From positions 248,001 through 312,000 of the forward strand of contig NZ_JALLGK010000004.1 of assembly GCF_023072595.1 (NCBI RefSeq): a stretch of 64,000 nucleotides of DNA, in the 5' to 3' direction. This DNA is from Streptomyces sp. XM4193. Lineage in GTDB: Bacteria; Actinomycetota; Actinomycetes; Streptomycetales; Streptomycetaceae. This document shows, in pieces, positions 17,814 through 25,423 of the stretch. The position numbers and the translations under genes were made by a program. Under the pieces are notes generated by a model. That model was not told the DNA's origin and made no database searches. It was given only the letters and a program-made list of their open reading frames with translations. Numbering within the stretch: position 1 is the first letter of the stretch; each line of letters starts with the position of its first letter.

Positions 17814-18125
17814 CGTGCTGCTCCCGTCGGTCGTCCCGCGCGCTCCGCACTGCGGGGAGCGTAGCAACGGCGGGCCCGGTCGGTCATCGCAAACGAAGAC
17901 TGCGTGACACACCGAAGTGCTCGCGCGGCAGGGCGGGTTGAGCGGCCACGGGGCAGCAGCCGCCGCTCCGGGGGCCGCCCTCGGCCGGACCGGTGGTACG
18001 AGCGCGGCGCGGCGCGATGGACGGCACCGGGCGCGGGCGGGACCGCGAGGGCCAATATCGGCCTGTTGGAAGCTTCTTGAGGAAGAAGAGGTGGCCGGGG
18101 CCGATTCTGCGGGGACAATAAGGGC
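17814..18125. other. 312-bp divergent promoter region, no further gene seen
   Basis: This gap separates the secreted EEP protein (minus) from the PP2C-like gene (plus). No coding stretch, clear palindrome or repeat was recognised. Confidence 0.4.
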
Positions 18126-19823
18126 ATGAATCGGCAGGGGGACGGGGCCGGAGCGCCCGACTGGTGGAGCGAGCTCTACGAGGGCGGGCAGCTCGACGCC
18201 GACAGCGACGCGCAGACGCGCGGGGGGAACGACGCGGGCGAGAGCACCGCGGGGGACACCATCGACGAACGCTTCCGCTCGGCCGCCCGTACGGTCGGTT
18301 CCGGCGGCGTCGTGGGACGTCCGAGCCCGGACACGGGCGCGAAACGGGCCGACGAGGCCGCCGCGGGGGCGCCGCCGACACCGGACGAAGGCCCGGCACC
18401 CGGCAGGGCCGACCGGCCCACCGACCCGCGCCCCGCCGACCCGCGACCCGGCGACTCCCGCGGCACGGGCCCCGGGAACGCGGAGCCTCGTGGCACAACT
18501 CCCCGCAGCGCGGATTCCCTCCCCGCGGACCCCGGGGACGCGGGCCCTCGGGACGCCGGGCCCCGGGACGCCGGGCCCCGGAACGCGGACGAGCGTGGCG
18601 CGGGCTCCGGCGCCGTACCGGGCAACACCGGCCCGCTCGCGGCGGGTTCGGGCGACGGCGGCCCGGAGCCCCGTCGGTTCGGTTCACCGCGCGAGGCGGT
18701 TCCGCCGGGCGCGGTTCCGCAGCCGGACAGCGGCGGCCCTCGCACCGCGGCGGGGGGCCGGGCGGCGTTCGGACGGGCCGGCGACCCGGCCGCGCAGCGT
18801 GGCACCGAGCCGCGCACGCCGGGCCGTGACGGCCCGCGGGAGGCTCCGTTCGTCAGACGCAGAAGCGGGCTGCCGTCGCCCCGGCCCGCACCGGTCGCCG
18901 GACCGGCGATGCTTCCGGCAGCCGATCCGGACAGGTTGCACGCGCTGACCCCCGACACCGTGCTCGACGGAGCCCACCACGGGCCGTTGACGGTCAGGGC
19001 GGTCTCCACCCGTGGCGATCTGGCCCGCCACCAGGGGCGGCCCCGGGGCGACGCGCTCCTCACCGCCCGTTTCGGCAGCGGTGACTCGGCGCTGCTGGTG
19101 CTCGTGCTGGCGACGGGGGCCAGCCGGCACGCGGAGGGCCATCTCGCCGCCAGAGAGGCGTGCGAGGAGATCACGGCGGCGGTCGGACGCAGCCGGCACC
19201 GCCTCTCGGAGGACCTGCGCAGCGAACGCCGTGCCTCGCTCAAGTCCGGGCTCGGCAGGTTGACCGCCCGGACACTGGGGCGGCTGCGCGCCAGCGCCGT
19301 CGAGCAGGGATACGACCCGACCCAGTACACAGCGGCACTGCGCTGCCTGGTGCTGCCCGCCGATCCGCGGTGTCGGATCCGGTTGTTCTTCGGGGTGGGG
19401 GCGGGCGGGCTGTTCCGACTGCGGGCGGGGCAGTGGCAGGACCTGGAGCCGGTCCACCCGCCGGCCCGGCCGGCCATGGTCATCGGTGACGGACCCGGTT
19501 CGGGCGGGGCGCTTCCCTCCAGTGCCGCGAGCGCGCTGGCCCGGGTGCCGGTCGATCCGCAGGACCTGCTCGCGCCGCGCACGCCGCCGTTCCTCTTCCG
19601 CACCTCTGTCGCCGAGCCCGGGGACGCGCTGCTGCTGTGCAGCGAGGGGATGGCGGAGCCGCTGCGCACCCAGGAGGCGTTCGGCGAGGAGCTGGGCACC
19701 CGGTGGAACGCCGCGGCCCCGCCGAATCTGACCGAGTTCCTCGGGGACGCGCAGCTGCCGTCCAAGGGCCACACGGAGGACCGTACGGTCATCGGCGTCT
19801 GGGAGCCCGCCGTCGGCCGCTGA
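18126..19823 (+). CDS. PP2C-domain protein with long disordered N-terminus
   Basis: Of 565 residues, the first 250 are a low-complexity Pro/Gly/Asp/Ala/Arg region with short DAGPR and DPRP repeats. The C-terminal part (about 265-560) resembles a PP2C-type serine/threonine phosphatase fold (LDGAHHGPLTVRAVSTRGD, then ALLVLVLATG and ALLLCSEGMAEPL). The classic DG metal motif is not clearly kept in the first strand pair, so catalysis is unproven. ATG 18126 sits after AAGGG. It converges on the DUF2637 gene, with a strong bidirectional terminator between them. Confidence 0.8.
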   Translation: MNRQGDGAGAPDWWSELYEGGQLDADSDAQTRGGNDAGESTAGDTIDERFRSAARTVGSGGVVGRPSPDTGAKRADEAAAGAPPTPDEGPAPGRADRPTDPRPADPRPGDSRGTGPGNAEPRGTTPRSADSLPADPGDAGPRDAGPRDAGPRNADERGAGSGAVPGNTGPLAAGSGDGGPEPRRFGSPREAVPPGAVPQPDSGGPRTAAGGRAAFGRAGDPAAQRGTEPRTPGRDGPREAPFVRRRSGLPSPRPAPVAGPAMLPAADPDRLHALTPDTVLDGAHHGPLTVRAVSTRGDLARHQGRPRGDALLTARFGSGDSALLVLVLATGASRHAEGHLAAREACEEITAAVGRSRHRLSEDLRSERRASLKSGLGRLTARTLGRLRASAVEQGYDPTQYTAALRCLVLPADPRCRIRLFFGVGAGGLFRLRAGQWQDLEPVHPPARPAMVIGDGPGSGGALPSSAASALARVPVDPQDLLAPRTPPFLFRTSVAEPGDALLLCSEGMAEPLRTQEAFGEELGTRWNAAAPPNLTEFLGDAQLPSKGHTEDRTVIGVWEPAVGR

Positions 19824-19835
19824 CGGGCGGGCACA

Positions 19836-19883
19836 CGGAGGGGGTGCGGGGCCGGCGCGCACGCCGAACCCGCACCCCCTCCG
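19836..19883. terminator. bidirectional terminator between convergent genes
   Basis: A perfect 15-bp stem (19836-19850 with 19869-19883) encloses an 18-nt loop between two converging stop codons. Confidence 0.75.
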
Positions 19884-19903
19884 CCCGCCGGGCATCGGCC
19901 CGG

Positions 19904-21046
19904 CTAGCCGAACTGCCGCTCGATCGCGGCGAGTTTCTCCTCCAGCGAGTCCAGCCGCGGCCCCGCGGAGCCGTCCTCCTCGTACCCGTCGGTGCGCTGC
20001 TCGCCGTCGTACGGACGGCCGTCGTGCCCCGGCCCGCGCCCCGCCTTCCCGGCTTTCCCGCGCTCGTCCTCCAGCCCGCCGTGCAGCGCGGGCCGGGTGC
20101 GCACGGGCAGTTGGCCCGCCTCCACCTCACCCTGCTGCTGTGCGGGGATCGACTTGGCGGTGGCGCCGGTCGCGGTGCCTCCCGCGGGCCCGCTCGCGGG
20201 AGCGACCTCCAGCTGCACCTGGGGGGCTTCGCCGCCACGGCGCCAGCCGCGGTGCTGCCTGCCCAGCGCCTTGATCCTGGCTCGTTCGAGCTTGTGCTGC
20301 TCCTTGCGCCGCACACCCTCCTCGTGCTTGTTCCGCCGGTCCTCGCGGACTTCCTCGACCGCCTCGTCCAGCGTCCGCACGCCCTCCAGCAGCATCAGCG
20401 ACCAGGCGCGGAACGTTTCTCTGGGTGCGCGGATCCAGCGCACGGCGCGGATCTGCGGCAGCGGGCGCGGTACCAGGCCCTGCTCGCGCAGCGCGGCCTT
20501 GCGGGTCTGCTTGAGCGCGCGGTCGAAGAGGATCGCGGCGGAGAGCGACATGCCGGCGAAGAAGTGCGGGGCGCCCGCGTGGCCCGAACCGCGCGGTGCG
20601 TGCACCCAGTTGAACCAGGCGGCGGCTCCGGCGAAGGCCCACACCAGCATGCGCGAGGCCACCGAGGCGTCGCCGTGGCTGGCTTCGCGCACCGCGATCA
20701 CCGCACAGAACATGGCGGCGCCGTCGAGCCCGAAGGGCACGAGGTACTCCCAGCCGCCGGAGAGGTTGAGATTCTGCCGGCCGAAGCCGACGAGCCCGTG
20801 GAAGGAGAGCGCCGCGGCCACCCCCGCACAGCAGAAGAGCAGCAGGTAGGAGGCGGTGGCGTACACCGTCTCCTTGCGTCGGCGCCGTTCCTCCATCCGT
20901 TCCCAGGAGTCGGCCGCCGCGGAGGTGTCCTCGTCGTCCTTGCGGCCACGCGCGACGAGCGCGATGGCACCGAGGAAGCCGAGGAGCAACACCGCACCCG
21001 CCAGCACCCAGTTCAAGGAGACGTCCGCCAGTGCCGCAAGTGTCAT
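19904..21046 (-). CDS. DUF2637 membrane protein
   Basis: The 380-residue protein has about five hydrophobic segments in its first half (for example LNWVLAGAVLLLGFLGAIAL, YATASYLLLFCCAGVAAALS and VPFGLDGAAMFCAVIAV). A long charged tail rich in Arg, Glu, Lys and Gln follows, with a possible coiled coil at the end (LDSLEEKLAAIERQFG). This architecture is the actinobacterial DUF2637 family, often linked to plasmid or chromosomal spread genes and of unknown biochemical role. ATG 21046 follows GGCAGGAAA. The FhuF-like gene lies upstream on the same strand with 166 bp between them. Confidence 0.85.
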   Translation of the reverse strand: MTLAALADVSLNWVLAGAVLLLGFLGAIALVARGRKDDEDTSAAADSWERMEERRRRKETVYATASYLLLFCCAGVAAALSFHGLVGFGRQNLNLSGGWEYLVPFGLDGAAMFCAVIAVREASHGDASVASRMLVWAFAGAAAWFNWVHAPRGSGHAGAPHFFAGMSLSAAILFDRALKQTRKAALREQGLVPRPLPQIRAVRWIRAPRETFRAWSLMLLEGVRTLDEAVEEVREDRRNKHEEGVRRKEQHKLERARIKALGRQHRGWRRGGEAPQVQLEVAPASGPAGGTATGATAKSIPAQQQGEVEAGQLPVRTRPALHGGLEDERGKAGKAGRGPGHDGRPYDGEQRTDGYEEDGSAGPRLDSLEEKLAAIERQFG

Positions 21047-21212
21047 TTTCCTGCCCCTAGTTCGGCCCTTTTGGCCGTGGCTACGCTTTCGCGTGGTTTT
21101 GCTTTCGCGCCGCATACTGGCCGAAAGTCCGTGAGGCACACGGCGATTCGGCTCAACTCGACGCCAAAGAGCCCTCGGGGAGGGTGAATTGCGAACGAAA
21201 GATTCGAACGAC

Positions 21213-22073
21213 TCAGCCGTGCCCGGTCATGCGCTCGACTCTTTCGGCGTCGCAGGTGCGCGGGCAGGTCACACAGGTGTCCTTGGGGCGGAGCGTGTAG
21301 AAGAGGCAGCAGTTGGCGCGCGTCCGGGTGGGGAAGGCGTCGCCCTCGGGGGTGAGCAGCTCGCGGAATCCCGCTCCGACGGGGTACGGCGCGGTGGCGC
21401 CGGGCAGCAGCTGTTCGGCGGCCTCGATGCCGGCGCGCTCCTGGCCGAGCAGCCGGCCGACGTACCACAGGCCCTCGGTGATCTCGTCCGAGGCGACACC
21501 CCACAGGGCGCGCGGACGGCGGCGCATGAGCGGCCCGAAGGCGGAGAGCACCGGCGCCAGATGCTCGGCGACGGCCTGGCGCACCTCGTCGCAGAGCGCC
21601 GCCTCGTCCCGGACCACTCTGGCGCCGGGCAGTCCGGCCGCGGGGTCGTCGGGCAGGCAGGCGAACTCGCCCAGGCGCAGGGCCATCCGGCCCGACCGGC
21701 GGTCGAAGGCAACGGTGTGAGCGGGCAGCCGCGGCACCCGGCGCGCCATGAACCACGGGAAGGTGATCATGAGCGTGGCCGGCCATGCGTAGCGGTGCAG
21801 ACCGAAGGTGGCGACCACGTCGCGGCGCGCCTGGCGCCCGTAGTCGCGCAGCAGCTGGTCGGTGTCCCAGTCGAGGAACCCCTCGAGGGCCGGCCCGCCG
21901 AGCGCCAGCTCGTCGGTGGTGACCCAGCTCTCTCCCTGCGGAAGCTCCTCGCCACTGCCCAGCTCGAGCACGCGAAGTCCCGGCAGCACCTCGGCGAGGC
22001 GCGCGTAGGCGGCGGTGAAGGGCGAGTCCCCGGCCGGTGCGGCGGGGGGTGGCGTGAGGACCGTCAGAGCCAT
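21213..22073 (-). CDS. FhuF-like (2Fe-2S) ferric iron reductase family protein
   Basis: The 286-residue protein ends in the FhuF-type cluster motif: an adjacent Cys pair in RANCCLFYTLRP followed by CVTCPRTC, which binds a 2Fe-2S cluster. Proteins of this family reduce ferric siderophores in the cytoplasm to release iron. ATG 22073 was chosen over the upstream start, which overlaps the regulatory site. A perfect 15-bp iron-box palindrome lies 29 bp upstream, so repression by a DmdR/IdeR-type regulator under iron sufficiency is likely. Confidence 0.85.
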   Translation of the reverse strand: MALTVLTPPPAAPAGDSPFTAAYARLAEVLPGLRVLELGSGEELPQGESWVTTDELALGGPALEGFLDWDTDQLLRDYGRQARRDVVATFGLHRYAWPATLMITFPWFMARRVPRLPAHTVAFDRRSGRMALRLGEFACLPDDPAAGLPGARVVRDEAALCDEVRQAVAEHLAPVLSAFGPLMRRRPRALWGVASDEITEGLWYVGRLLGQERAGIEAAEQLLPGATAPYPVGAGFRELLTPEGDAFPTRTRANCCLFYTLRPKDTCVTCPRTCDAERVERMTGHG

Positions 22074-22101
22074 CGGCGTTCCCGGTGTAGCGATCACTTG
22101 C

Positions 22102-22116
22102 AGGTAAGCCTTACCT
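22102..22116. promoter_or_regulatory. iron box (DmdR/IdeR type)
   Basis: AGGTAAG-C-CTTACCT is a perfect palindrome matching the core of the actinobacterial iron box TTAGGTTAGGCTAACCTAA. It lies 29 bp upstream of the FhuF-like start and 95 bp from the divergent GntR gene. Confidence 0.75.
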
Positions 22117-22210
22117 TACCCGATGTCGCCCGTGTTTGATCTCCCGCACCGGCGGCCTATGGTGCTCATCGGACAATTGGTGAGCGCGAGACGAGCGGCA
22201 GGAGGTGCGG

Positions 22211-23125
22211 ATGAGCGAGCGTACGACGCGTGCGGCCGTTCCCGGCCAGATCGGCGCGCCGTCCGAGCCCGCCGCGCGGCCTGCCGTTCCGTCGCCGGCC
22301 GCCGCCCCCGCGGCGGAGACCGACGGCGACGGCGGCCCGATACCGGAGCCCGACCCCGTGCGCGCACCGGCGGACGGGCTCGCGCGCGGAGCGGCAGGCG
22401 CCTCCCCGGTCCGTACCGGCTCCACCGCGGTGCGCGGAGAGCCCGCGCCCGTGCGCGAGGGCGCGGGCTCGCAGGCCGAAGCCGCACGCGGTGAACACGT
22501 CCACAGCGAGCCCGCGCCGCCGCGCACGCCCCAGCGGCACTCGGTCCGCGGGCAGGTGCTCGCGGCGCTGCGCGAGGCGCTGCTCAGCGGGGAGCTGGTG
22601 CCCGGCGAGGTCTACTCCGCGCCGCTGCTCGGCGCGCGTTTCGGTGTGTCGGCGACACCGGTCCGTGAGGCGATGCAGCAGCTCGCCGCGGAGGGCGCGG
22701 TGGAGACCGTGCCCAACCGGGGGTTCCGGGTCGCCAGACGTACGCCGGACGAGCTGGCGGAGCTGGCGGAGCTACGTGCGCTGCTGGAGGTCCCCACCGT
22801 GCTGGCGCTCGCCCGCAGCCGCCCGGCCGGCGTCTGGCAGGCGCTGCGGCCGCTCGCGGAGACCGCGCACCGGTGCGCCGCACGCGGGGACACCGCCGGT
22901 TACGCGGTCGCGGACCAGTCCTTCCACCGTGCGCTGGTGGAGCCGGGCGGCAACCGCCAACTGGCCGCGATGGTCGAGGAGTTGTGCCTGCGAGCCTGGC
23001 GTGCTCCGGCGACCCCGGAGCGACTGCGGGTGCGCGGCCGACTGCACGGCGCGCTGCTGGACGCGCTCGCAGCCGGAGACCTGGAGCAGGCCGAGACGCT
23101 GCTGCGCGAGCAGCTGAGCGTCTGA
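22211..23125 (+). CDS. GntR family transcriptional regulator (FCD type) with disordered N-terminus
   Basis: The 304-residue product begins with about 105 Pro/Ala/Glu-rich residues that look disordered. A GntR winged helix (about 108-175: LAALREALLSGELVPGEV, FGVSATPVREAMQQL) and an alpha-helical FCD effector domain (about 180-300) follow. ATG 22211 has a perfect AGGAGG five bases upstream. The long N-terminal extension is unusual for GntR regulators of about 220 residues. It is divergent from the FhuF-like gene. Its ligand and targets are unknown. Confidence 0.88.
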   Translation: MSERTTRAAVPGQIGAPSEPAARPAVPSPAAAPAAETDGDGGPIPEPDPVRAPADGLARGAAGASPVRTGSTAVRGEPAPVREGAGSQAEAARGEHVHSEPAPPRTPQRHSVRGQVLAALREALLSGELVPGEVYSAPLLGARFGVSATPVREAMQQLAAEGAVETVPNRGFRVARRTPDELAELAELRALLEVPTVLALARSRPAGVWQALRPLAETAHRCAARGDTAGYAVADQSFHRALVEPGGNRQLAAMVEELCLRAWRAPATPERLRVRGRLHGALLDALAAGDLEQAETLLREQLSV

Positions 23126-23231
23126 GCGCACCGCTGCCGGCGTGCTCCGGCGTGCACCCCGGTCGTTCCGACGCTCGGTGTCGCGAGCGTGTGCAGGCGG
23201 CGAACGCCCTGCGGCGCCGGGCCGCGCGGCA

Positions 23232-23293
23232 CCGTACGAGCGGGCGGGCTGTACGAGCGTCGCGGGGCGCCGTACGACCGGGCGGGCTGTACG
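23232..23293. repeat. 24-bp direct repeat, two copies
   Basis: Copies at 23232-23255 and 23270-23293 (CCGTACGASCGGGCGGGCTG, then TACG) differ at one base and lie 38 bp apart. They fill the gap between the converging GntR and TPR-like genes. Confidence 0.7.
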
Positions 23294-23337
23294 TGCCGTG
23301 CGGGCCGTACGCGGCGTGCGGCGACCCGCCCGGGCGG

Positions 23338-24117
23338 TCAGGCTGCGGCGAGTTGGCCTTCGAGCCAGGTGGGTACGCCGCCCAGCAGCCGGAAGAGGCG
23401 CTGTGCCTCGGCCCGGAGCCGGCCGGCCTCCGGCTCCGCCTCCACATCGGCGAGAGAGGCCAGCGCGGGCGCCATGCCGACCAGATAGCCCAGCTCCTCC
23501 CGCAGTCTCAGTGACTCCGCGAAGCCGTGCCGGGCCTCGGTCAGGTCCCCGCTGCGCAGCGCGAGGCCGGCCAGATGGCGCCAGGTGAAGGAGGAGAGCA
23601 GGGTGTGCTGGTTGGCGGTGGCTCCCGCGTGTGCCCGGCGGTAGGCGGCGCGGGCCGATTCGGGGTTGTCGGCCAGGTGCTCGGCCAGAAGGCCCCGGCG
23701 GAAGTCCACCAGGGCCCGTTCGGGGGCCGCGGGCGGGATCAGTGCGGCGGCGCGGCCCAGGGCGGCACGTGCCTCGTCGGAGCGGTCCCGGTTGCCCACC
23801 ACCGTGGCGGCGTAGGCGAGTTGGCCGCGTTCGCAGGCGGCGGTGCCGCGCGCCACGGGGTCGACGGCGAGGGCTTCCGCGGCACGTACCGCGTCCTCCG
23901 CCTCGGCCCAGCCGGCCGCGGTGAAGAGGCAGCCCTCCACCAGCAGGGCGGCGCGGTGGACGGCGAACCCGGCGTCCTGCTCGGCCCGCGGGGCCAGGAG
24001 TGCCGCCGCGTCTCCCCAGCAGCCGCGGGAGCGCAGACGCCAGACCGCTCGTTCCAGCGGGTCATCTCCCTCCCCGTAACCCGGCCGTACCGAACCAGAC
24101 ATGGCGGATTCCGCCAC
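23338..24117 (-). CDS. tetratricopeptide-like hypothetical protein
   Basis: The 259-residue protein is almost wholly helical, with Ala/Leu/Arg-rich helix pairs of TPR type. The last ones, about residues 165-245, resemble the C-terminal TPRs of SARP or LuxR regulators (SGDLTEARHGFAESLRLREELG). No DNA-binding domain is present. GTG 24117 has GGGAGGG four bases upstream. An exact CRP-type palindrome lies about 100 bp upstream. Its function is unknown; a scaffold or protein-interaction role is likely. Confidence 0.75.
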   Translation of the reverse strand: MAESAMSGSVRPGYGEGDDPLERAVWRLRSRGCWGDAAALLAPRAEQDAGFAVHRAALLVEGCLFTAAGWAEAEDAVRAAEALAVDPVARGTAACERGQLAYAATVVGNRDRSDEARAALGRAAALIPPAAPERALVDFRRGLLAEHLADNPESARAAYRRAHAGATANQHTLLSSFTWRHLAGLALRSGDLTEARHGFAESLRLREELGYLVGMAPALASLADVEAEPEAGRLRAEAQRLFRLLGGVPTWLEGQLAAA

Positions 24118-24212
24118 AGTGCCCTCCCAAGCGCGCCATTGAGCTCGATGCCAGATCCGCGAGATGTGGGACGAATCTCAGCATGGATCAAGGGGTCTGG
24201 CCAAGGGTCTGG

Positions 24213-24228
24213 TGTGAATCAGTTCACA
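24213..24228. promoter_or_regulatory. CRP-type palindrome
   Basis: TGTGA-ATCAGT-TCACA matches the classical CRP consensus at all ten specified positions. It lies about 100 bp upstream of the TPR-like gene, in an otherwise non-coding 650-bp stretch (24118-24767). Confidence 0.5.
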
Positions 24229-24538
24229 AACTTCTGTTCAGGGGTTTCTCGCTCGCAAGTGCAACCGTGTCGCCAACTGACGTGGTGGGGCGCGGGGTTG
24301 CGTGGAGAATCGGCCAAATGACCTTGGTGCGACCGGGGTTCAACTGCGCGATCCGGTGGTTGCCGCGTACGGCTCCGGCGCGCCGCGGCCCTCTTTCGGG
24401 CGGCTCGGCGGTGCGAGTTCCGGCCTCGGCGGGCATCCGGTGCAATGGCCGGAACTCGTCCGGCGTTCACCGATGAGGTGCACAGCATTCCGGGATCAGG
24501 TGCCCAAGTGTCCGCACATGCGGTACAAAGGAGTTGTG

Positions 24539-24574
24539 CCTGCCCGGTGTGCATCCCCCGTCGCACCGGGCAGG
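24539..24574 (+). terminator. strong hairpin followed by a T-rich tract; possible end of an unannotated RNA
   Basis: A perfect 11-bp stem (CCTGCCCGGTG / CACCGGGCAGG) with a 14-nt loop is followed by TGCTTTTC on the plus strand. No plus-strand gene ends just before it, so it may terminate a small RNA or short peptide transcript from the 24118-24538 region. Confidence 0.5.
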
Positions 24575-24767
24575 TGCTTTTCGTGCCCGAGTGGTCGCGG
24601 TGAGTCACGAACCCGCGGGGCCGTCCGAGAATTCCGCCGTCCGGCTTCCGGGCCGGTCGCCACTCCTCGCCGCTCCCCCTCTCCGGCGCCGCTCGTTTCC
24701 CGCCTCCCGCTGCCCCGCCGCGGGCGGCAGTCGAACTCCCTGCCGCCCGCAGCCCGTTGACCGGTTC

Positions 24768-25082
24768 TCAGCGCTCACCCCGGTCGGCCGTGCGCAGCTG
24801 ATCGCGGGCGATGCGTCGGCCCTCGTACCGCTCCCTGCGGTTGCTCACCTTCCTCAGCAGCTGCCACTCCCGGGTGCAGCCGCGCCGGTGGCAGCCCGAG
24901 CAGCAGCCGCGGCGGAACAGCAGCGTCTCGGGGTGCTCCCAGCGGCAGCGCGTGCCGGAGGGTGCCCTGGCGGGCCGGGGCGGCAGATCGCAGTCACCGC
25001 CTGCGCGGTGGTCGTGCAGCGGTCGTGGGTCGTGCCGCAGATGGCGCACCCACAGGGGGTCGGTGCCGTCCGTACGGGACAT
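24768..25082 (-). CDS. small Cys/His-containing hypothetical protein
   Basis: The 104-residue basic protein carries several cysteines and histidines (HPETLLFRRGCCSGCHRRGC) that could bind zinc. It ends with a charged helix (LLRKVSNRRERYEGRRIARD). ATG 25082 has AGAGGA five bases upstream. It is divergent from the GH5 glycosidase gene, with a five-copy 15-bp repeat between them. No family was recognised, and the codon bias is consistent with a real gene. Confidence 0.65.
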   Translation of the reverse strand: MSRTDGTDPLWVRHLRHDPRPLHDHRAGGDCDLPPRPARAPSGTRCRWEHPETLLFRRGCCSGCHRRGCTREWQLLRKVSNRRERYEGRRIARDQLRTADRGER

Positions 25083-25173
25083 CTCGTTCCTCTCGGAACC
25101 CGCCGCCCTCGACCCCGGACCTTCCGGGAGGGCGGCTCGGGCAAGATCCCCATCGCTGTCGCCTCCGGTCGTT

Positions 25174-25248
25174 GTTCGCGTCCGCTCTGCTCGCGTCCGC
25201 TCTGTTCGCGTCCGTCCTGTTCGTGTTCGTCCTGTTCGCGTTCGTCCG
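25174..25248. repeat. 15-bp minisatellite, five copies
   Basis: Five consecutive 15-bp units (first GTTCGCGTCCGCTCT) with a few substitutions each run through the divergent promoter region between the small Cys/His protein and the GH5 gene. Confidence 0.85.
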
Positions 25249-25423
25249 ACGGCGCGCTCCACCGCGCTGTCCCGACTCCGGGCGAACCCTCCAACGTACC
25301 GCACCCGCCGTGCGCGCCGAGGATGTACGGCTCGAACGCACCGTGGTGCTCCGAGCGTTGGTCCGCGATGATGTCGAGGTCATGGCCGAACCCGGCTCTC
25401 CCGCGAAGCGAGGGGCGAACGTC

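Noticed and set aside
24219..24608. 129-residue minus-strand ORF in the 650-bp gap
   Set aside because: Poor ribosome binding site, Arg-rich low-complexity sequence and no conserved motif. A hairpin and a regulatory site explain the region better.
25174..25248. Possible CRISPR array
   Set aside because: Units are contiguous 15-mers without spacers and no cas gene is present; it is a minisatellite.
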